A DNA stretch of 29,525 nucleotides from Proteobacteria bacterium UBA3413 (GTDB taxonomy: Bacteria > Pseudomonadota > Gammaproteobacteria > Magnimaribacterales > D2472): positions 6,342 through 35,866 of the forward strand of contig DEOR01000009.1 of assembly GCA_002358345.1 (NCBI GenBank). Direction: 5' to 3'. Below, in pieces: positions 9,064 to 16,294 of the stretch. The notes beneath the pieces are model-generated. The model ran no database searches and was not told the origin of the DNA. It saw only the letters and a program-made list of their open reading frames with translations. Positions within the stretch are counted from its first letter, which is position 1. Each line of letters opens with the position of its first letter. Position numbers and translations under genes: made by a program.

Positions 9064-9092
9064 ATTGCAGTTGATTTCATATCAATTGTCAA
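9064..9092 (-). promoter_or_regulatory. Candidate promoter of the pnt operon
   Basis: On the minus strand a perfect TTGACA (9092-9087) is followed by a 17-base spacer and TGCAAT (9069-9064, four of six matches to the -10 consensus). The ATG of the first pnt gene is about 30 bases further on. It is the best sigma-70-like match in the 141-base gap 9033-9173; no terminator with a U-tract was found there. Confidence 0.5.
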
Positions 9093-9173
9093 CAAATTTG
9101 AGGTGTGCTTTAGGAGCAGTGTTTTTAAAGCAATAAAATGTAGTTAAGCTCCATATTTATTCAATATGAAGGA

Positions 9174-9941
9174 TTATAAATTTAAACTAACGCCGCCATC
9201 GACCGTTATTAATTGCCCTGTTACTAGCTCACTTTTCTCAATCAAACCTACGATAACTTCTGCAATAGATTCAGGAGAGCAGGCTTTGCCTAGCGGCGCT
9301 GTATTTTGAATGTGCGTTTTTGTTGCCTCGTATCTCTCTTCGCCCATGCCATTTTTCAACCAATCGCCCTCTATAAAACCAGGGCAAACAGCATTAACTC
9401 TTATGGGACCAAGATTCCTAGCCATAGATAAAGTCATGGTATTAAGAGCTCCTTTAGAAGAGGCATACGCAATAGAGCTACCAATACCTTTGATACCTGC
9501 AATAGAAGAAATATTAACAATGCTCGGGTTCTGACTTTTTAACAGATGCTCTTTTGCAGCTCTGGCCATTTGAAAGGGGCCAATAACATTGACTGAATAA
9601 ATCTCATGAAAATCCTCAGAACTAACAGCGGCGAGATCGCCATGATCCCAGGCAAATTTTGTGGTGCCTGCGTTATTGACTAGAGCGTCTAGTCTGCCCC
9701 ATGTTTCAATTGCAGTGTTGACTGCCATGAGGCAATCTTCATCCTTAGCAACGTCTGCTTTGAGGGCTATAACCTCCGAGCTCTGCTCTGAACATTTTAA
9801 TGCAATGTCTTCTGCCTGCTCAATGGAAGAGGAGCAGGTAATGATCACATTCCAGCCAGTGGAAGAAAGAAGTTTGGCGGTGGCCGCCCCGATCCCTCGA
9901 CTGCCTCCGGTTACAATTGCTACGGGATTTTTTGACGTCAT
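9174..9941 (-). CDS. SDR-family oxidoreductase, FabG-like
   Basis: A classical short-chain dehydrogenase/reductase of 255 residues. The nucleotide-binding TGGSRGIG motif is at 11-18, NNAG at 89-92, the structural Asn at N118, and the catalytic Ser-Tyr-Lys set at about S146, Y159 and K163 (YASSKGAL). The C-terminus carries the PGFIEGDW segment and a VTGQLITVDGG ending, all typical of 3-oxoacyl-ACP-reductase-like enzymes. The substrate cannot be told from sequence: acyl-ACP or acyl-CoA reduction, or oxidation of a small alcohol, are all possible. No fatty acid synthesis genes lie nearby, so it is probably not the housekeeping FabG. It is transcribed away from ubiG, sharing a 77-base intergenic region. 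Confidence 0.85.
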   Translation of the reverse strand: MTSKNPVAIVTGGSRGIGAATAKLLSSTGWNVIITCSSSIEQAEDIALKCSEQSSEVIALKADVAKDEDCLMAVNTAIETWGRLDALVNNAGTTKFAWDHGDLAAVSSEDFHEIYSVNVIGPFQMARAAKEHLLKSQNPSIVNISSIAGIKGIGSSIAYASSKGALNTMTLSMARNLGPIRVNAVCPGFIEGDWLKNGMGEERYEATKTHIQNTAPLGKACSPESIAEVIVGLIEKSELVTGQLITVDGGVSLNL

Positions 9942-9963
9942 AAAATGTTAGTAAAGATAAATA

Positions 9964-9992
9964 TTTCCTATTTTTACATGCAATGATGTAAT
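9964..9992 (+). promoter_or_regulatory. Candidate ubiG promoter
   Basis: TTTCCT (9964-9969), a 17-base spacer and TGTAAT (9987-9992) lie 26 bases before the ubiG ATG. The -35 match is weak and the -10 match fair. An inverted repeat overlaps the spacer and the -10 box. Confidence 0.35.
9974..9991. repeat. Perfect inverted repeat, operator-like
   Basis: TTACAT, six spacer bases, then ATGTAA: both arms match exactly. It sits in the 77-base divergent region between the SDR gene and ubiG and covers the predicted -10 box of ubiG, where a repressor would act. I do not recognise the regulator. Confidence 0.4.
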
Positions 9993-10018
9993 CTTCCACT
10001 TTGGAAAAAAATTAAATT

Positions 10019-10720
10019 ATGACAAGTAACGTTGATCAAAATGAGGTAAATAAGTTTGCAGCCATTGCTGAGAGTTGGTGGGATCCTACCGGAGACTTTA
10101 AGCCACTGCATGTCATCAATCCTCTAAGAGCAAATTACATTAATCAGGCAGCTCCTCTAGATGGCCTGAGAGTCTTGGACGTAGGCTGCGGCGGCGGCTT
10201 ACTGGCAGAAGCGCTGGATTCAAAAGGGGCTACTGTGACTGCTATTGATGTCACCGAGGCAAATATCAAGGTTGCCAAGCTTCATGCTGAAAGCGCAGGA
10301 AAAGACATTGCTTATCATATGATCACAGCAGAGGAGCTTGCGATGCAAGAGCCAGAATCTTTTGATGTGGTTGCATGTCTTGAGGTCATCGAGCATGTTC
10401 CAGATCCTGGGCAGCTGATTAAGGCATGCTCGCAACTTTTAAAACCTGGTGGTCAAATGTTTTTATCGACACTTAACAGAAATCCTAGGTCTTTTGTTAC
10501 CGCCATCCTCGGGGCTGAGTATCTGTTCAATATCCTTCCCAAGGGCACTCATGAATGGAGTAAATTTATTAAACCAGCTGAATTAGAAAAATATATGCGG
10601 TCAGCTGGGATTCATTTAAAAGAAAGCAAAGGCATGTTTTATAACCCAATTTTTCATACAGCCCATTTAAATAACGACCTAGGGGTCAACTATATGATGC
10701 ATGGATCAAAAGGTGCCTAA
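10019..10720 (+). CDS. ubiG: Ubiquinone biosynthesis O-methyltransferase
   Basis: A SAM-dependent methyltransferase of 233 residues that carries out both O-methylations of the ubiquinone ring. The N-terminus (SNVDQNEVNKFAAIAESWW, 3-21) and the INPLR segment (33-37) are UbiG signatures; the SAM-binding glycine motif is VLDVGCGGG (52-60), with the ribose-binding acidic residue near D77 (AIDVTE). VVACLEVIEHVPDP and LKPGGQMFLSTLNRN follow, as in all UbiG. The start fits the N-terminus of relatives although no strong ribosome binding site is visible. It leads an operon with mupP and yciK, the same trio as in Pseudomonas. Confidence 0.95.
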   Translation: MTSNVDQNEVNKFAAIAESWWDPTGDFKPLHVINPLRANYINQAAPLDGLRVLDVGCGGGLLAEALDSKGATVTAIDVTEANIKVAKLHAESAGKDIAYHMITAEELAMQEPESFDVVACLEVIEHVPDPGQLIKACSQLLKPGGQMFLSTLNRNPRSFVTAILGAEYLFNILPKGTHEWSKFIKPAELEKYMRSAGIHLKESKGMFYNPIFHTAHLNNDLGVNYMMHGSKGA

Positions 10721-11363
10721 AGGAGTTTTATTTGATTTAGATGGCACTCTTTTGGATTCGGCCCCAGATTTTATTGTGAGTTTAAATAATTTATTGCGCA
10801 AACATCATAGGCCGGCCCTGGATCCAGAAATTATTAGAAGTCATGTCTCGGATGGAAGCTGGAAATTAGTCAGTTTGGGTTTTGGTATTGAGGAGACTCA
10901 TGAGGATTGTGCAAGCTTACGAGAAGAGCTGCTGGTTGAATACGCCAAAAATTCATTGGTTTACGGGGGTGCATTTCCAGGCATATCCGATGTGCTAACT
11001 TCTCTTCAACATATGAATATTCCTTTCGGGGTAGTTACAAATAAGCCCTTAATTTTTGCCCAGCCCATCATAGAGAATGAGCCTGCCTTTAAACATTGTC
11101 AGACATTAATCTGCCCTGATCACTTGTCAGCAATTAAGCCCGACCCCGAAGGAATATTAAAAGGTTGTAAGAATTTAAACATACAGCCCGAAGAGTGCGT
11201 ATATGTAGGAGATCATATCAAGGATCTTCAAGCCGGGCTTAATGCTGGAGCGCAAGTCATTGCCTGTTACTTTGGCTACTCCCTGGAGGCTAGTGACCAT
11301 GATAGTAATATTTTAGGAGCCAGTCATCCCAGAGACTTAACCGCACTAATTCAAGGGTTATAA
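10701..11363 (+). CDS. mupP: HAD phosphatase, probable MurNAc 6-phosphate phosphatase MupP (Gph-like)
   Basis: A haloacid-dehalogenase phosphatase of 220 residues. Motif I is FDLDGTLLDS (nucleophile D12, acid D14), motif II VVTNKP (T113), motif III K146 in KPDP, and motif IV VGDHIKDLQAG (D171, D175). The runs VVTNKPLIFAQPI and LICPDHLSAIKPDPE closely resemble Pseudomonas MupP, and the position between ubiG and yciK is where MupP was found. MupP dephosphorylates N-acetylmuramic acid 6-phosphate in an anabolic peptidoglycan recycling route that continues through AmgK and MurU, neither of which is visible here. A phosphoglycolate phosphatase is the alternative. The ATG overlaps ubiG by 20 bases; a GTG at 10713, with a GGA seven bases before it and a better N-terminal fit (MPKGVLFD), may be the true start. 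Confidence 0.8.
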   Translation: MDQKVPKGVLFDLDGTLLDSAPDFIVSLNNLLRKHHRPALDPEIIRSHVSDGSWKLVSLGFGIEETHEDCASLREELLVEYAKNSLVYGGAFPGISDVLTSLQHMNIPFGVVTNKPLIFAQPIIENEPAFKHCQTLICPDHLSAIKPDPEGILKGCKNLNIQPEECVYVGDHIKDLQAGLNAGAQVIACYFGYSLEASDHDSNILGASHPRDLTALIQGL

Positions 11364-11365
11364 AA

Positions 11366-12112
11366 ATGAGCGTATTCAATAAAACCATATTAATTACGGG
11401 CTCTTCAGATGGAATAGGTAAGGCATTAGCTCTAGAGTTCTCAAAACTAGGGGCCAACATTATTTTGCTTGGAAGGAACTCCGACAAGCTTGATAGAGTT
11501 TATGATCAGCTCGATCAATCACATCCCTCTCAGAAACATCTCATACTAGAAGCGGACCTAGCGCTCCTCAGCAATGAATCTGCACAAGAAATATTAGTTG
11601 CAATTAGCCAAGAGTTTGAGGCGCTAGATGGAATCATACATAACGCCGCAATACTCGGAACTATGTCCTCTCTTGTAGACTACGATCTCTCAACCTGGGA
11701 TACAGTCATGAAAGTGAATTTAAGGGCTCCCTTTATTCTCTCTAAAACATTAAAGGTAATGTTAGAAGGCGCGCTCATGCCGAGGCTCATTTTTACATCA
11801 TCTGGCGTGGCGAATGTTGGGAAAGGTTTTTGGGGCGCTTATTCAGTTTCAAAATTTGGCATTAAGGGTTTAGCAGAGATTTTTGCCGACGAACTTGAAA
11901 CAACATCTAAAATTAAAGTATTTAACTTTGATCCAGGAAAAACTAGAACCAATATGCGAGCATCAGCCTATCCTGCTGAAGACCCTAGGACCCTCAAATC
12001 TGCAAATGATCTGGTGACTTGCTATTTATGGTTTTTTTCATCAGACAGCTCACATGCAGAAAAAAATTATTTTGAATTTTCTGAGCTATCTGAGATAGCG
12101 AGTGCCCCATAA
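11366..12112 (+). CDS. yciK: YciK-type short-chain dehydrogenase
   Basis: An SDR-family oxidoreductase of 248 residues. It shows TGSSDGIG (11-18), HNAAILG (92-98), the Tyr and Lys of the active site in YSVSK (Y159, K163), and a diagnostic C-terminal segment GKTRTNMRASAYPAEDP that matches E. coli YciK (GGTRTAMRASAFPTEDP). The residue after the TGS motif is Asp (SSDGIG), as in that family. The physiological substrate of YciK is unknown. It begins 2 bases after the mupP stop, so all three genes are probably one transcript. Its C-terminus is shorter than that of E. coli YciK but not broken. Confidence 0.88.
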   Translation: MSVFNKTILITGSSDGIGKALALEFSKLGANIILLGRNSDKLDRVYDQLDQSHPSQKHLILEADLALLSNESAQEILVAISQEFEALDGIIHNAAILGTMSSLVDYDLSTWDTVMKVNLRAPFILSKTLKVMLEGALMPRLIFTSSGVANVGKGFWGAYSVSKFGIKGLAEIFADELETTSKIKVFNFDPGKTRTNMRASAYPAEDPRTLKSANDLVTCYLWFFSSDSSHAEKNYFEFSELSEIASAP

Positions 12113-12170
12113 ACCTCGACAGGCTCTCTGACTTTTTATTTATTGACATATTGACTGTAGCTAAGCCTTT

Positions 12171-12893
12171 TTACTTACCGTAATCTTGTAGCTCTTTTAT
12201 CTGAGTTTCCGTGAGGTTGATGCATGCGCCCTCTCTCAACGTGGATGGTAAAAAAATTGGTCCTATTCGTACTCTTTTTAAACGGCTTACTTCTAGATCT
12301 TGAGATTCAAAGAGTTGTCTGACCTCTCTATTTTTACCTGTTAGCATGCACACCGAAAACCACTGATTAGAACTTTGTTTTTCCCCGGGCACTATGTCAG
12401 AGAATTTGTAAATTTTATCTTCAATCGTTACACCTGCAAGCATATTTTTTTTCTTTTGCTCGTCAAAATTGCCTCTCGCTCGAACCAGATATTCTCGATC
12501 AATCTCGAACGATGGATGCATTAATTGATGGGCCAATGTTCCACTGTTTGTAAAAAGCATTAACCCAGCGGTATTAATATCCAGCCTGCCCACTGCAATC
12601 CAATCAGGCTCATTGTGAGTTTTGGGTAGAAAATCAAAAACTAACTTTATTTTTTTTTCATCTTTCCTTGCAGACAAAACACCGGGTGGCTTATTCAGCA
12701 TGATGACTTTTAAATCTGCTGTTTTTAAGACTATTTTTTTTCCTGCGTGGGTCACTTCGTCAGACGCTAAAACCTTTGAGCCCAGCTCAGCCACCTTGCC
12801 ATTCACTAGAACTTTGCCGTCCTTGATCAGTTGCTCGCAAAAACGCCTAGAGCCTAAACCAGCCTGAGCTAAGAATTTCTGCAATCGCAGCAT
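12171..12893 (-). CDS. rluB: 23S rRNA pseudouridine synthase, RluB family
   Basis: Isomerises a uridine in 23S rRNA (U2605 for E. coli RluB) to pseudouridine. The 240 residues start with an S4 RNA-binding domain (about 2-50: RLQKFLAQAGLGSRR and DGKVLVNG), followed by the RsuA/RluB catalytic domain with LNKPPG (66-71), the catalytic Asp in GRLDINTAGL (D105), REYLVRARG, and TGKNREVRQLFES near the C-terminus. It follows scpB by 3 bases, the classic scpA-scpB-rluB order. RluE or RluF activity is possible, but the scp context and the S4 domain favour RluB. The 58-base gap to the convergent yciK shows no clear terminator. Confidence 0.9.
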   Translation of the reverse strand: MLRLQKFLAQAGLGSRRFCEQLIKDGKVLVNGKVAELGSKVLASDEVTHAGKKIVLKTADLKVIMLNKPPGVLSARKDEKKIKLVFDFLPKTHNEPDWIAVGRLDINTAGLMLFTNSGTLAHQLMHPSFEIDREYLVRARGNFDEQKKKNMLAGVTIEDKIYKFSDIVPGEKQSSNQWFSVCMLTGKNREVRQLFESQDLEVSRLKRVRIGPIFLPSTLREGACINLTETQIKELQDYGK

Positions 12894-12896
12894 GGT

Positions 12897-13460
12897 CTAA
12901 CCTACTTCTAGTTGATCCAATGCTTCTTCGGCTGGAAGAGCCTCTGGCAAAGGAGGCAAATCATTTAATGTCTTTAGGTTCAAGTCATTTAAAAATACCT
13001 TCGTGGTCTCATACAGGGTTGGTCTGCCAGGAACATCTCTGTATCCAGCAGCTTTAATCCACTCTCTATCTAACAATGATCTAATAATTTGGCTGCTAAC
13101 GCTCACACCGCGAACATCTTCAATGTCTCCTCGCGTCACAGGCTGTTTGTATGCAATGATTGAAATTGTTTCCATTAATGCTTTGGAAAGCCTATTAGAA
13201 TTATCATTCCATAAAGGATAAAGAAAATCGCCATATTCATTTCTAATTTGTAGGCGATATCCAGAAGCAACTTCCTTTATCTCAAGGGCACTGGTTGCAT
13301 AGCGATCCTCTAAGGCATTCATTGCGATCTTAATGTTTGGTAGCTCGGCTTCAATATTCTGAGTGCTCAACAGAGTCCTTATCTCAGATAATCGCATAGG
13401 CCTGCCTGCTCCAAATAAAATTGATTCAACGATATTGGTTAAGTTTTCTGACATATGCAT
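12897..13460 (-). CDS. scpB: Segregation and condensation protein B
   Basis: A small winged-helix (kite) subunit that binds the kleisin ScpA and, with an SMC protein, compacts and helps segregate the chromosome. The 187 residues hold two winged-helix units (about 5-85 and 90-165); the second contains the conserved SIIAYKQPVTRGDIEDVRGVSVS run, the best ScpB signature, then GRPTLYETT. The tail is acidic. The first ATG (13460) lies 3 bases after the scpA stop; a second in-frame ATG is two codons later. In gammaproteobacteria without MukBEF, ScpAB partners with Smc, which is not in this window. Confidence 0.93.
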   Translation of the reverse strand: MHMSENLTNIVESILFGAGRPMRLSEIRTLLSTQNIEAELPNIKIAMNALEDRYATSALEIKEVASGYRLQIRNEYGDFLYPLWNDNSNRLSKALMETISIIAYKQPVTRGDIEDVRGVSVSSQIIRSLLDREWIKAAGYRDVPGRPTLYETTKVFLNDLNLKTLNDLPPLPEALPAEEALDQLEVG

Positions 13461-13463
13461 TTT

Positions 13464-14258
13464 TTAATGAAACCCTCGGTTGGTAGATTTGATATATAGC
13501 TGATTAGAATCTTCGTTTTGAATAAGCTCAACATGTCCATCTTTAGCAAGATCAAGAGATGCAAGCAACGATACAACAACCCCCTGCTTGCCCTCCTGTT
13601 TTTGATAGGTTTGAAAGAACTGAATGACATTATGTTTATTTAAGATTGAGAGGATTAATGCGATTCTGTCCTGTGTTGAAAGTTCTTCAAACATTATTTC
13701 ATGATGCGCAGAAAATTTTGGCCTAGTGGATGCTTCATGATAAATTTCTGCAAGCTCACTGGCGCTAATTTCTATTGCAGGGCTTTGCTCTTTAAATGTT
13801 GGTAGAGCGGCAGACGCTATAAAAAAATCTCTATCTACCCTCGGAAGATTTGAGATAGACTCCGATGCTGATTTGAACCTTTGGTATTCTTGCAATCGTC
13901 TGATGAGCTCTGATCGAGGATCTTGCTCCTCCTCTTCTTCGTCTGCCTGAGGAATTAACATTCTGGATTTGATTTGAGCAAGCGTTGCCGCCATCACAAG
14001 ATAATCTGCAGCTAATTCAATTTTTAATGTGTCCATTAACTCAATGTATTGAATGTATTGGCCTGTAATCTCTGAAAGATCGAGGTCTAAAATATCTATA
14101 TCTTTTTTTTGGATCAGGTAAAGCAAAACATCCATCGGACCAGAAAAATCTTCTAAATAAATTTCTAGTGCCTCAGGTGGGATAAAAAGATCTTCAGGTA
14201 ACTGAGTTAGAGCCTCCCCTTTAAAAAGAGGGAATTCTAGTTGAGCTTGAGCCTTCAT
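13464..14258 (-). CDS. scpA: Segregation and condensation protein A (kleisin)
   Basis: The kleisin subunit that bridges the two heads of the SMC dimer. In its 264 residues the N-terminal SMC-neck-binding region shows FSGPMDVLLYLIQKKDIDI (about 38-56) and LAADYLVMAATLAQIKSRML, the standard ScpA signature; an acidic linker (DEEEEEQDPR) follows, then the C-terminal winged helix with TFKEQ and SILNKHNVIQFFQTYQKQ. It leads the scpA-scpB-rluB run and diverges from the DAHP synthase gene across a 167-base gap. The acidic linker is charged and probably flexible; nothing suggests truncation. Confidence 0.93.
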   Translation of the reverse strand: MKAQAQLEFPLFKGEALTQLPEDLFIPPEALEIYLEDFSGPMDVLLYLIQKKDIDILDLDLSEITGQYIQYIELMDTLKIELAADYLVMAATLAQIKSRMLIPQADEEEEEQDPRSELIRRLQEYQRFKSASESISNLPRVDRDFFIASAALPTFKEQSPAIEISASELAEIYHEASTRPKFSAHHEIMFEELSTQDRIALILSILNKHNVIQFFQTYQKQEGKQGVVVSLLASLDLAKDGHVELIQNEDSNQLYIKSTNRGFH

Positions 14259-14373
14259 AACTTTAATTTATACAAGATAGTGTCATTGTAAGCTCTTTTT
14301 AACACAACATCTTGTGATTGCTAAGAAAAATGTTGATTTCAAGCCTTCTCAGAAGATACAAATAAATATCAAC

Positions 14374-14402
14374 TTGATCGCCTAAACGCTACTTTTTTTA
14401 TT
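14374..14402 (+). promoter_or_regulatory. Candidate promoter upstream of the DAHP synthase gene
   Basis: TTGATC (14374-14379), a 17-base spacer and TTTATT (14397-14402) stand 23 bases before the ATG at 14426. The gap 14259-14425 must also serve scpA in the other direction. I found no convincing TyrR-type box in it. Confidence 0.35.
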
Positions 14403-14425
14403 TAATTCAATTAAGATTTCTTGTT

Positions 14426-15478
14426 ATGGAATCTATATACCACACAGACAATACTAGAATTGTAGAAAAATTTGAGCTAATCACTCCGAATGATGTGATC
14501 GCAGCTCACCCGGTGACAGAAGAGATTGCAAAGCTGGTCTATGGCACAAGACATGAAATCAGCCAAGTGCTTCATGGAAAAGATGACCGTATAATCGTTG
14601 TTTGCGGCCCATGCTCCATTCATGACAAGAAATCTGCAATTGAATATGCCAATTTATTGCTCAAAGCTAAAAAAGATTTTCAATCAACTCTACTGATTGT
14701 CATGCGCGTATATTTTGAAAAACCAAGAACAACGGTCGGTTGGAAAGGTTTAATTAACGACCCAGATATGGATGAGAGCTATAAGGCTAACAAGGGCTTG
14801 ATGCTGGCTAGAGAAATCTTAAAAGAAATCGCGGAGATTGGATTGCCAGTAGGCACTGAATTTTTAGACCCTATTTCGCCCCAATATGTCGCTGATTTAA
14901 TTTCTTGGGGAGCTATTGGAGCTCGAACAGCTGAAAGTCAATCTCACAGAGAGCTTGCCTCTGGATTATCGTGCCCAATAGGAATAAAAAATGGAACAAC
15001 CGGTGCATTGAAGCCAGCCATTGATGGGGTTCAAGCCGCAAATCACCCCCATGTATTTTTTTCTAACACCAAAGATGGGAGAGTTTCTATCTATAAAACA
15101 TCCGGCAATTCAGATGCTCATATCATTTTAAGAGGTGGCAAAGAGCCTAATTTTAATGAACATGCGATTCAAAAAACCTTAGCGGCATTAACCGAGGCCG
15201 ATGTGAATGAGTCAATTATGGTGGATGCGAGTCATGGTAACAGCCAGAAAGACTTTAAAAAACAAAAAGATGTGGTGGAAAATTTAGCATTACAAATTTC
15301 TCAAGGAAATGGCGCTCTAAGAGGGCTGATGCTTGAAAGTCATTTGGTTGAGGGAAACCAGAAAATTACAGATAATCTAACTTACGGGCAAAGCATCACA
15401 GATGCTTGCATGAATTGGTCTGATACTCTGGAATGCCTTCAACGCATGAGTGAAGCCGTTCAACAGAGGCGAGGATAA
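14426..15478 (+). CDS. aroG: 3-deoxy-7-phosphoheptulonate (DAHP) synthase, class I
   Basis: Joins phosphoenolpyruvate and erythrose 4-phosphate in the first step of the shikimate pathway. The protein has 350 residues, the E. coli AroG/F/H length. Metal ligands and active-site landmarks are visible: VVCGPCSIHD (C60, matching C61 of AroG), MRVYFEKPRTTVGWKGLINDP, GARTAESQ, PIGIKNGT, and DASHGNSQKDF near 266. The N-terminal extension of about 20 residues, where feedback inhibitors bind in the E. coli isoenzymes, is present, but which amino acid inhibits it cannot be read. The symbol aroG is nominal; aroF or aroH are equally fair. The stop codon is followed at once by the TTG start of the DnaT-like gene. 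Confidence 0.93.
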   Translation: MESIYHTDNTRIVEKFELITPNDVIAAHPVTEEIAKLVYGTRHEISQVLHGKDDRIIVVCGPCSIHDKKSAIEYANLLLKAKKDFQSTLLIVMRVYFEKPRTTVGWKGLINDPDMDESYKANKGLMLAREILKEIAEIGLPVGTEFLDPISPQYVADLISWGAIGARTAESQSHRELASGLSCPIGIKNGTTGALKPAIDGVQAANHPHVFFSNTKDGRVSIYKTSGNSDAHIILRGGKEPNFNEHAIQKTLAALTEADVNESIMVDASHGNSQKDFKKQKDVVENLALQISQGNGALRGLMLESHLVEGNQKITDNLTYGQSITDACMNWSDTLECLQRMSEAVQQRRG

Positions 15479-16294
15479 TTGAGCAAAGAGCATTTTACAT
15501 TTTCCACTCAAGAGGCTGAAACTTTGGGAATAGAATGTGCGGTAGTGTTATCGGCTGCAAAAGAAGTAGATACCCAGCATATGTCTGCACAAGAGATTGC
15601 ACAGGCGCTTCAAAGTAGTTTAGTTTTTCTGGAGCCGGAAACGATTCTAAGCAATATTAAGCGATTAATTAACTTGAAACTTCTGACGCCTGCCACTCAC
15701 GCGCAAAATCAACCAGATCAACAGGCACAAGTTTATAAACTAAAATTGCCAAGCACCAATGTGTCTGCAGGCAGAAGAAAACTAGAAAATAGTTGGCTAC
15801 CCTCCACTCAGGCATATGAGGTCCTAAATATGGGAGGGGTCACTAAAAGTTTTATTGATAATAAGATCAATGAATTTAAGATGTACTGGTTAGAAAAGAA
15901 TCAATTAAGGGATAATTGGAATGTATTATTTGTTGATTTTATGAGGCGAGAATGGGTCAAAGAAAACTCCGGAAATAAAGGTTTGCCGGTATGTATGCAT
16001 GATGATTGGGGTCCTTCTTCGGACGTGTTTGATATCTTGGAATTAGCCCATGTCTCTAAGGCAGATGCTTTGAAACACCTGAAGGAGTTTATACTGTACT
16101 GGAAAGAGAATGGTACAGCTTTGCGATCATGGAATTCTAAATTTGTAGATTTTGTAAAGCGAAAAGAATTGATTGGATCTTACGAAGAAAAAAATGATAA
16201 AAAAACTAACAGACATAATGAGCCAGGAGAATTTTCACAAGAATTCAAAGAAAGAACGAAAGATGGAGCCTGGGCTGAAAATCTCAAATTCTGA
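15479..16294 (+). CDS. Protein with two DnaT-type ssDNA-binding domains
   Basis: A 271-residue protein I do not recognise as a named family, but its two repeats are clear. Residues about 106-159 (WLPSTQAYEVLNMGG... FKMYWLEKN... W...FVDFMRREW) and 177-229 (WGPSSDVFDILELAH... FILYWKENG... W...FVDFVKRK) both follow the pattern of the C-terminal domain of primosomal protein DnaT (W-P, Phe/Tyr, A, then FIxYWxxxG, then W). Residues 1-75 look like a winged helix (IAQALQSSLVFLEPETILSNIKRLINLKLL). The tail (236-271) is charged. The TTG start is supported by GAGG at 15471-15474, just before the aroG stop. Likely role (inference): single-stranded DNA binding and handover of DnaB helicase to DNA, with the next gene. 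Confidence 0.75.
   Translation: MSKEHFTFSTQEAETLGIECAVVLSAAKEVDTQHMSAQEIAQALQSSLVFLEPETILSNIKRLINLKLLTPATHAQNQPDQQAQVYKLKLPSTNVSAGRRKLENSWLPSTQAYEVLNMGGVTKSFIDNKINEFKMYWLEKNQLRDNWNVLFVDFMRREWVKENSGNKGLPVCMHDDWGPSSDVFDILELAHVSKADALKHLKEFILYWKENGTALRSWNSKFVDFVKRKELIGSYEEKNDKKTNRHNEPGEFSQEFKERTKDGAWAENLKF

Noticed and set aside
9152..9168. CATATT-N5-AATATG hairpin downstream of the SDR gene as a terminator
   Set aside because: The stem is nearly all A-T and no T-run follows on the minus strand.
12085..12099. Hairpin GCTATC-TGA-GATAGC near the end of yciK
   Set aside because: It lies within coding sequence, has a 3-base loop and no T-run after it, so it is not a convincing terminator.
14303..14316. 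Small palindrome CACAA-CATC-TTGTG between scpA and the DAHP synthase gene
   Set aside because: Five-base arms in AT-rich DNA are expected by chance, and it does not match the TyrR box pattern.
16173..16262. A longer N-terminus for the P-like protein starting at 16173
   Set aside because: The extra 30 residues are lysine-rich, overlap the DnaT-like gene by 122 bases and have no counterpart in lambda P.
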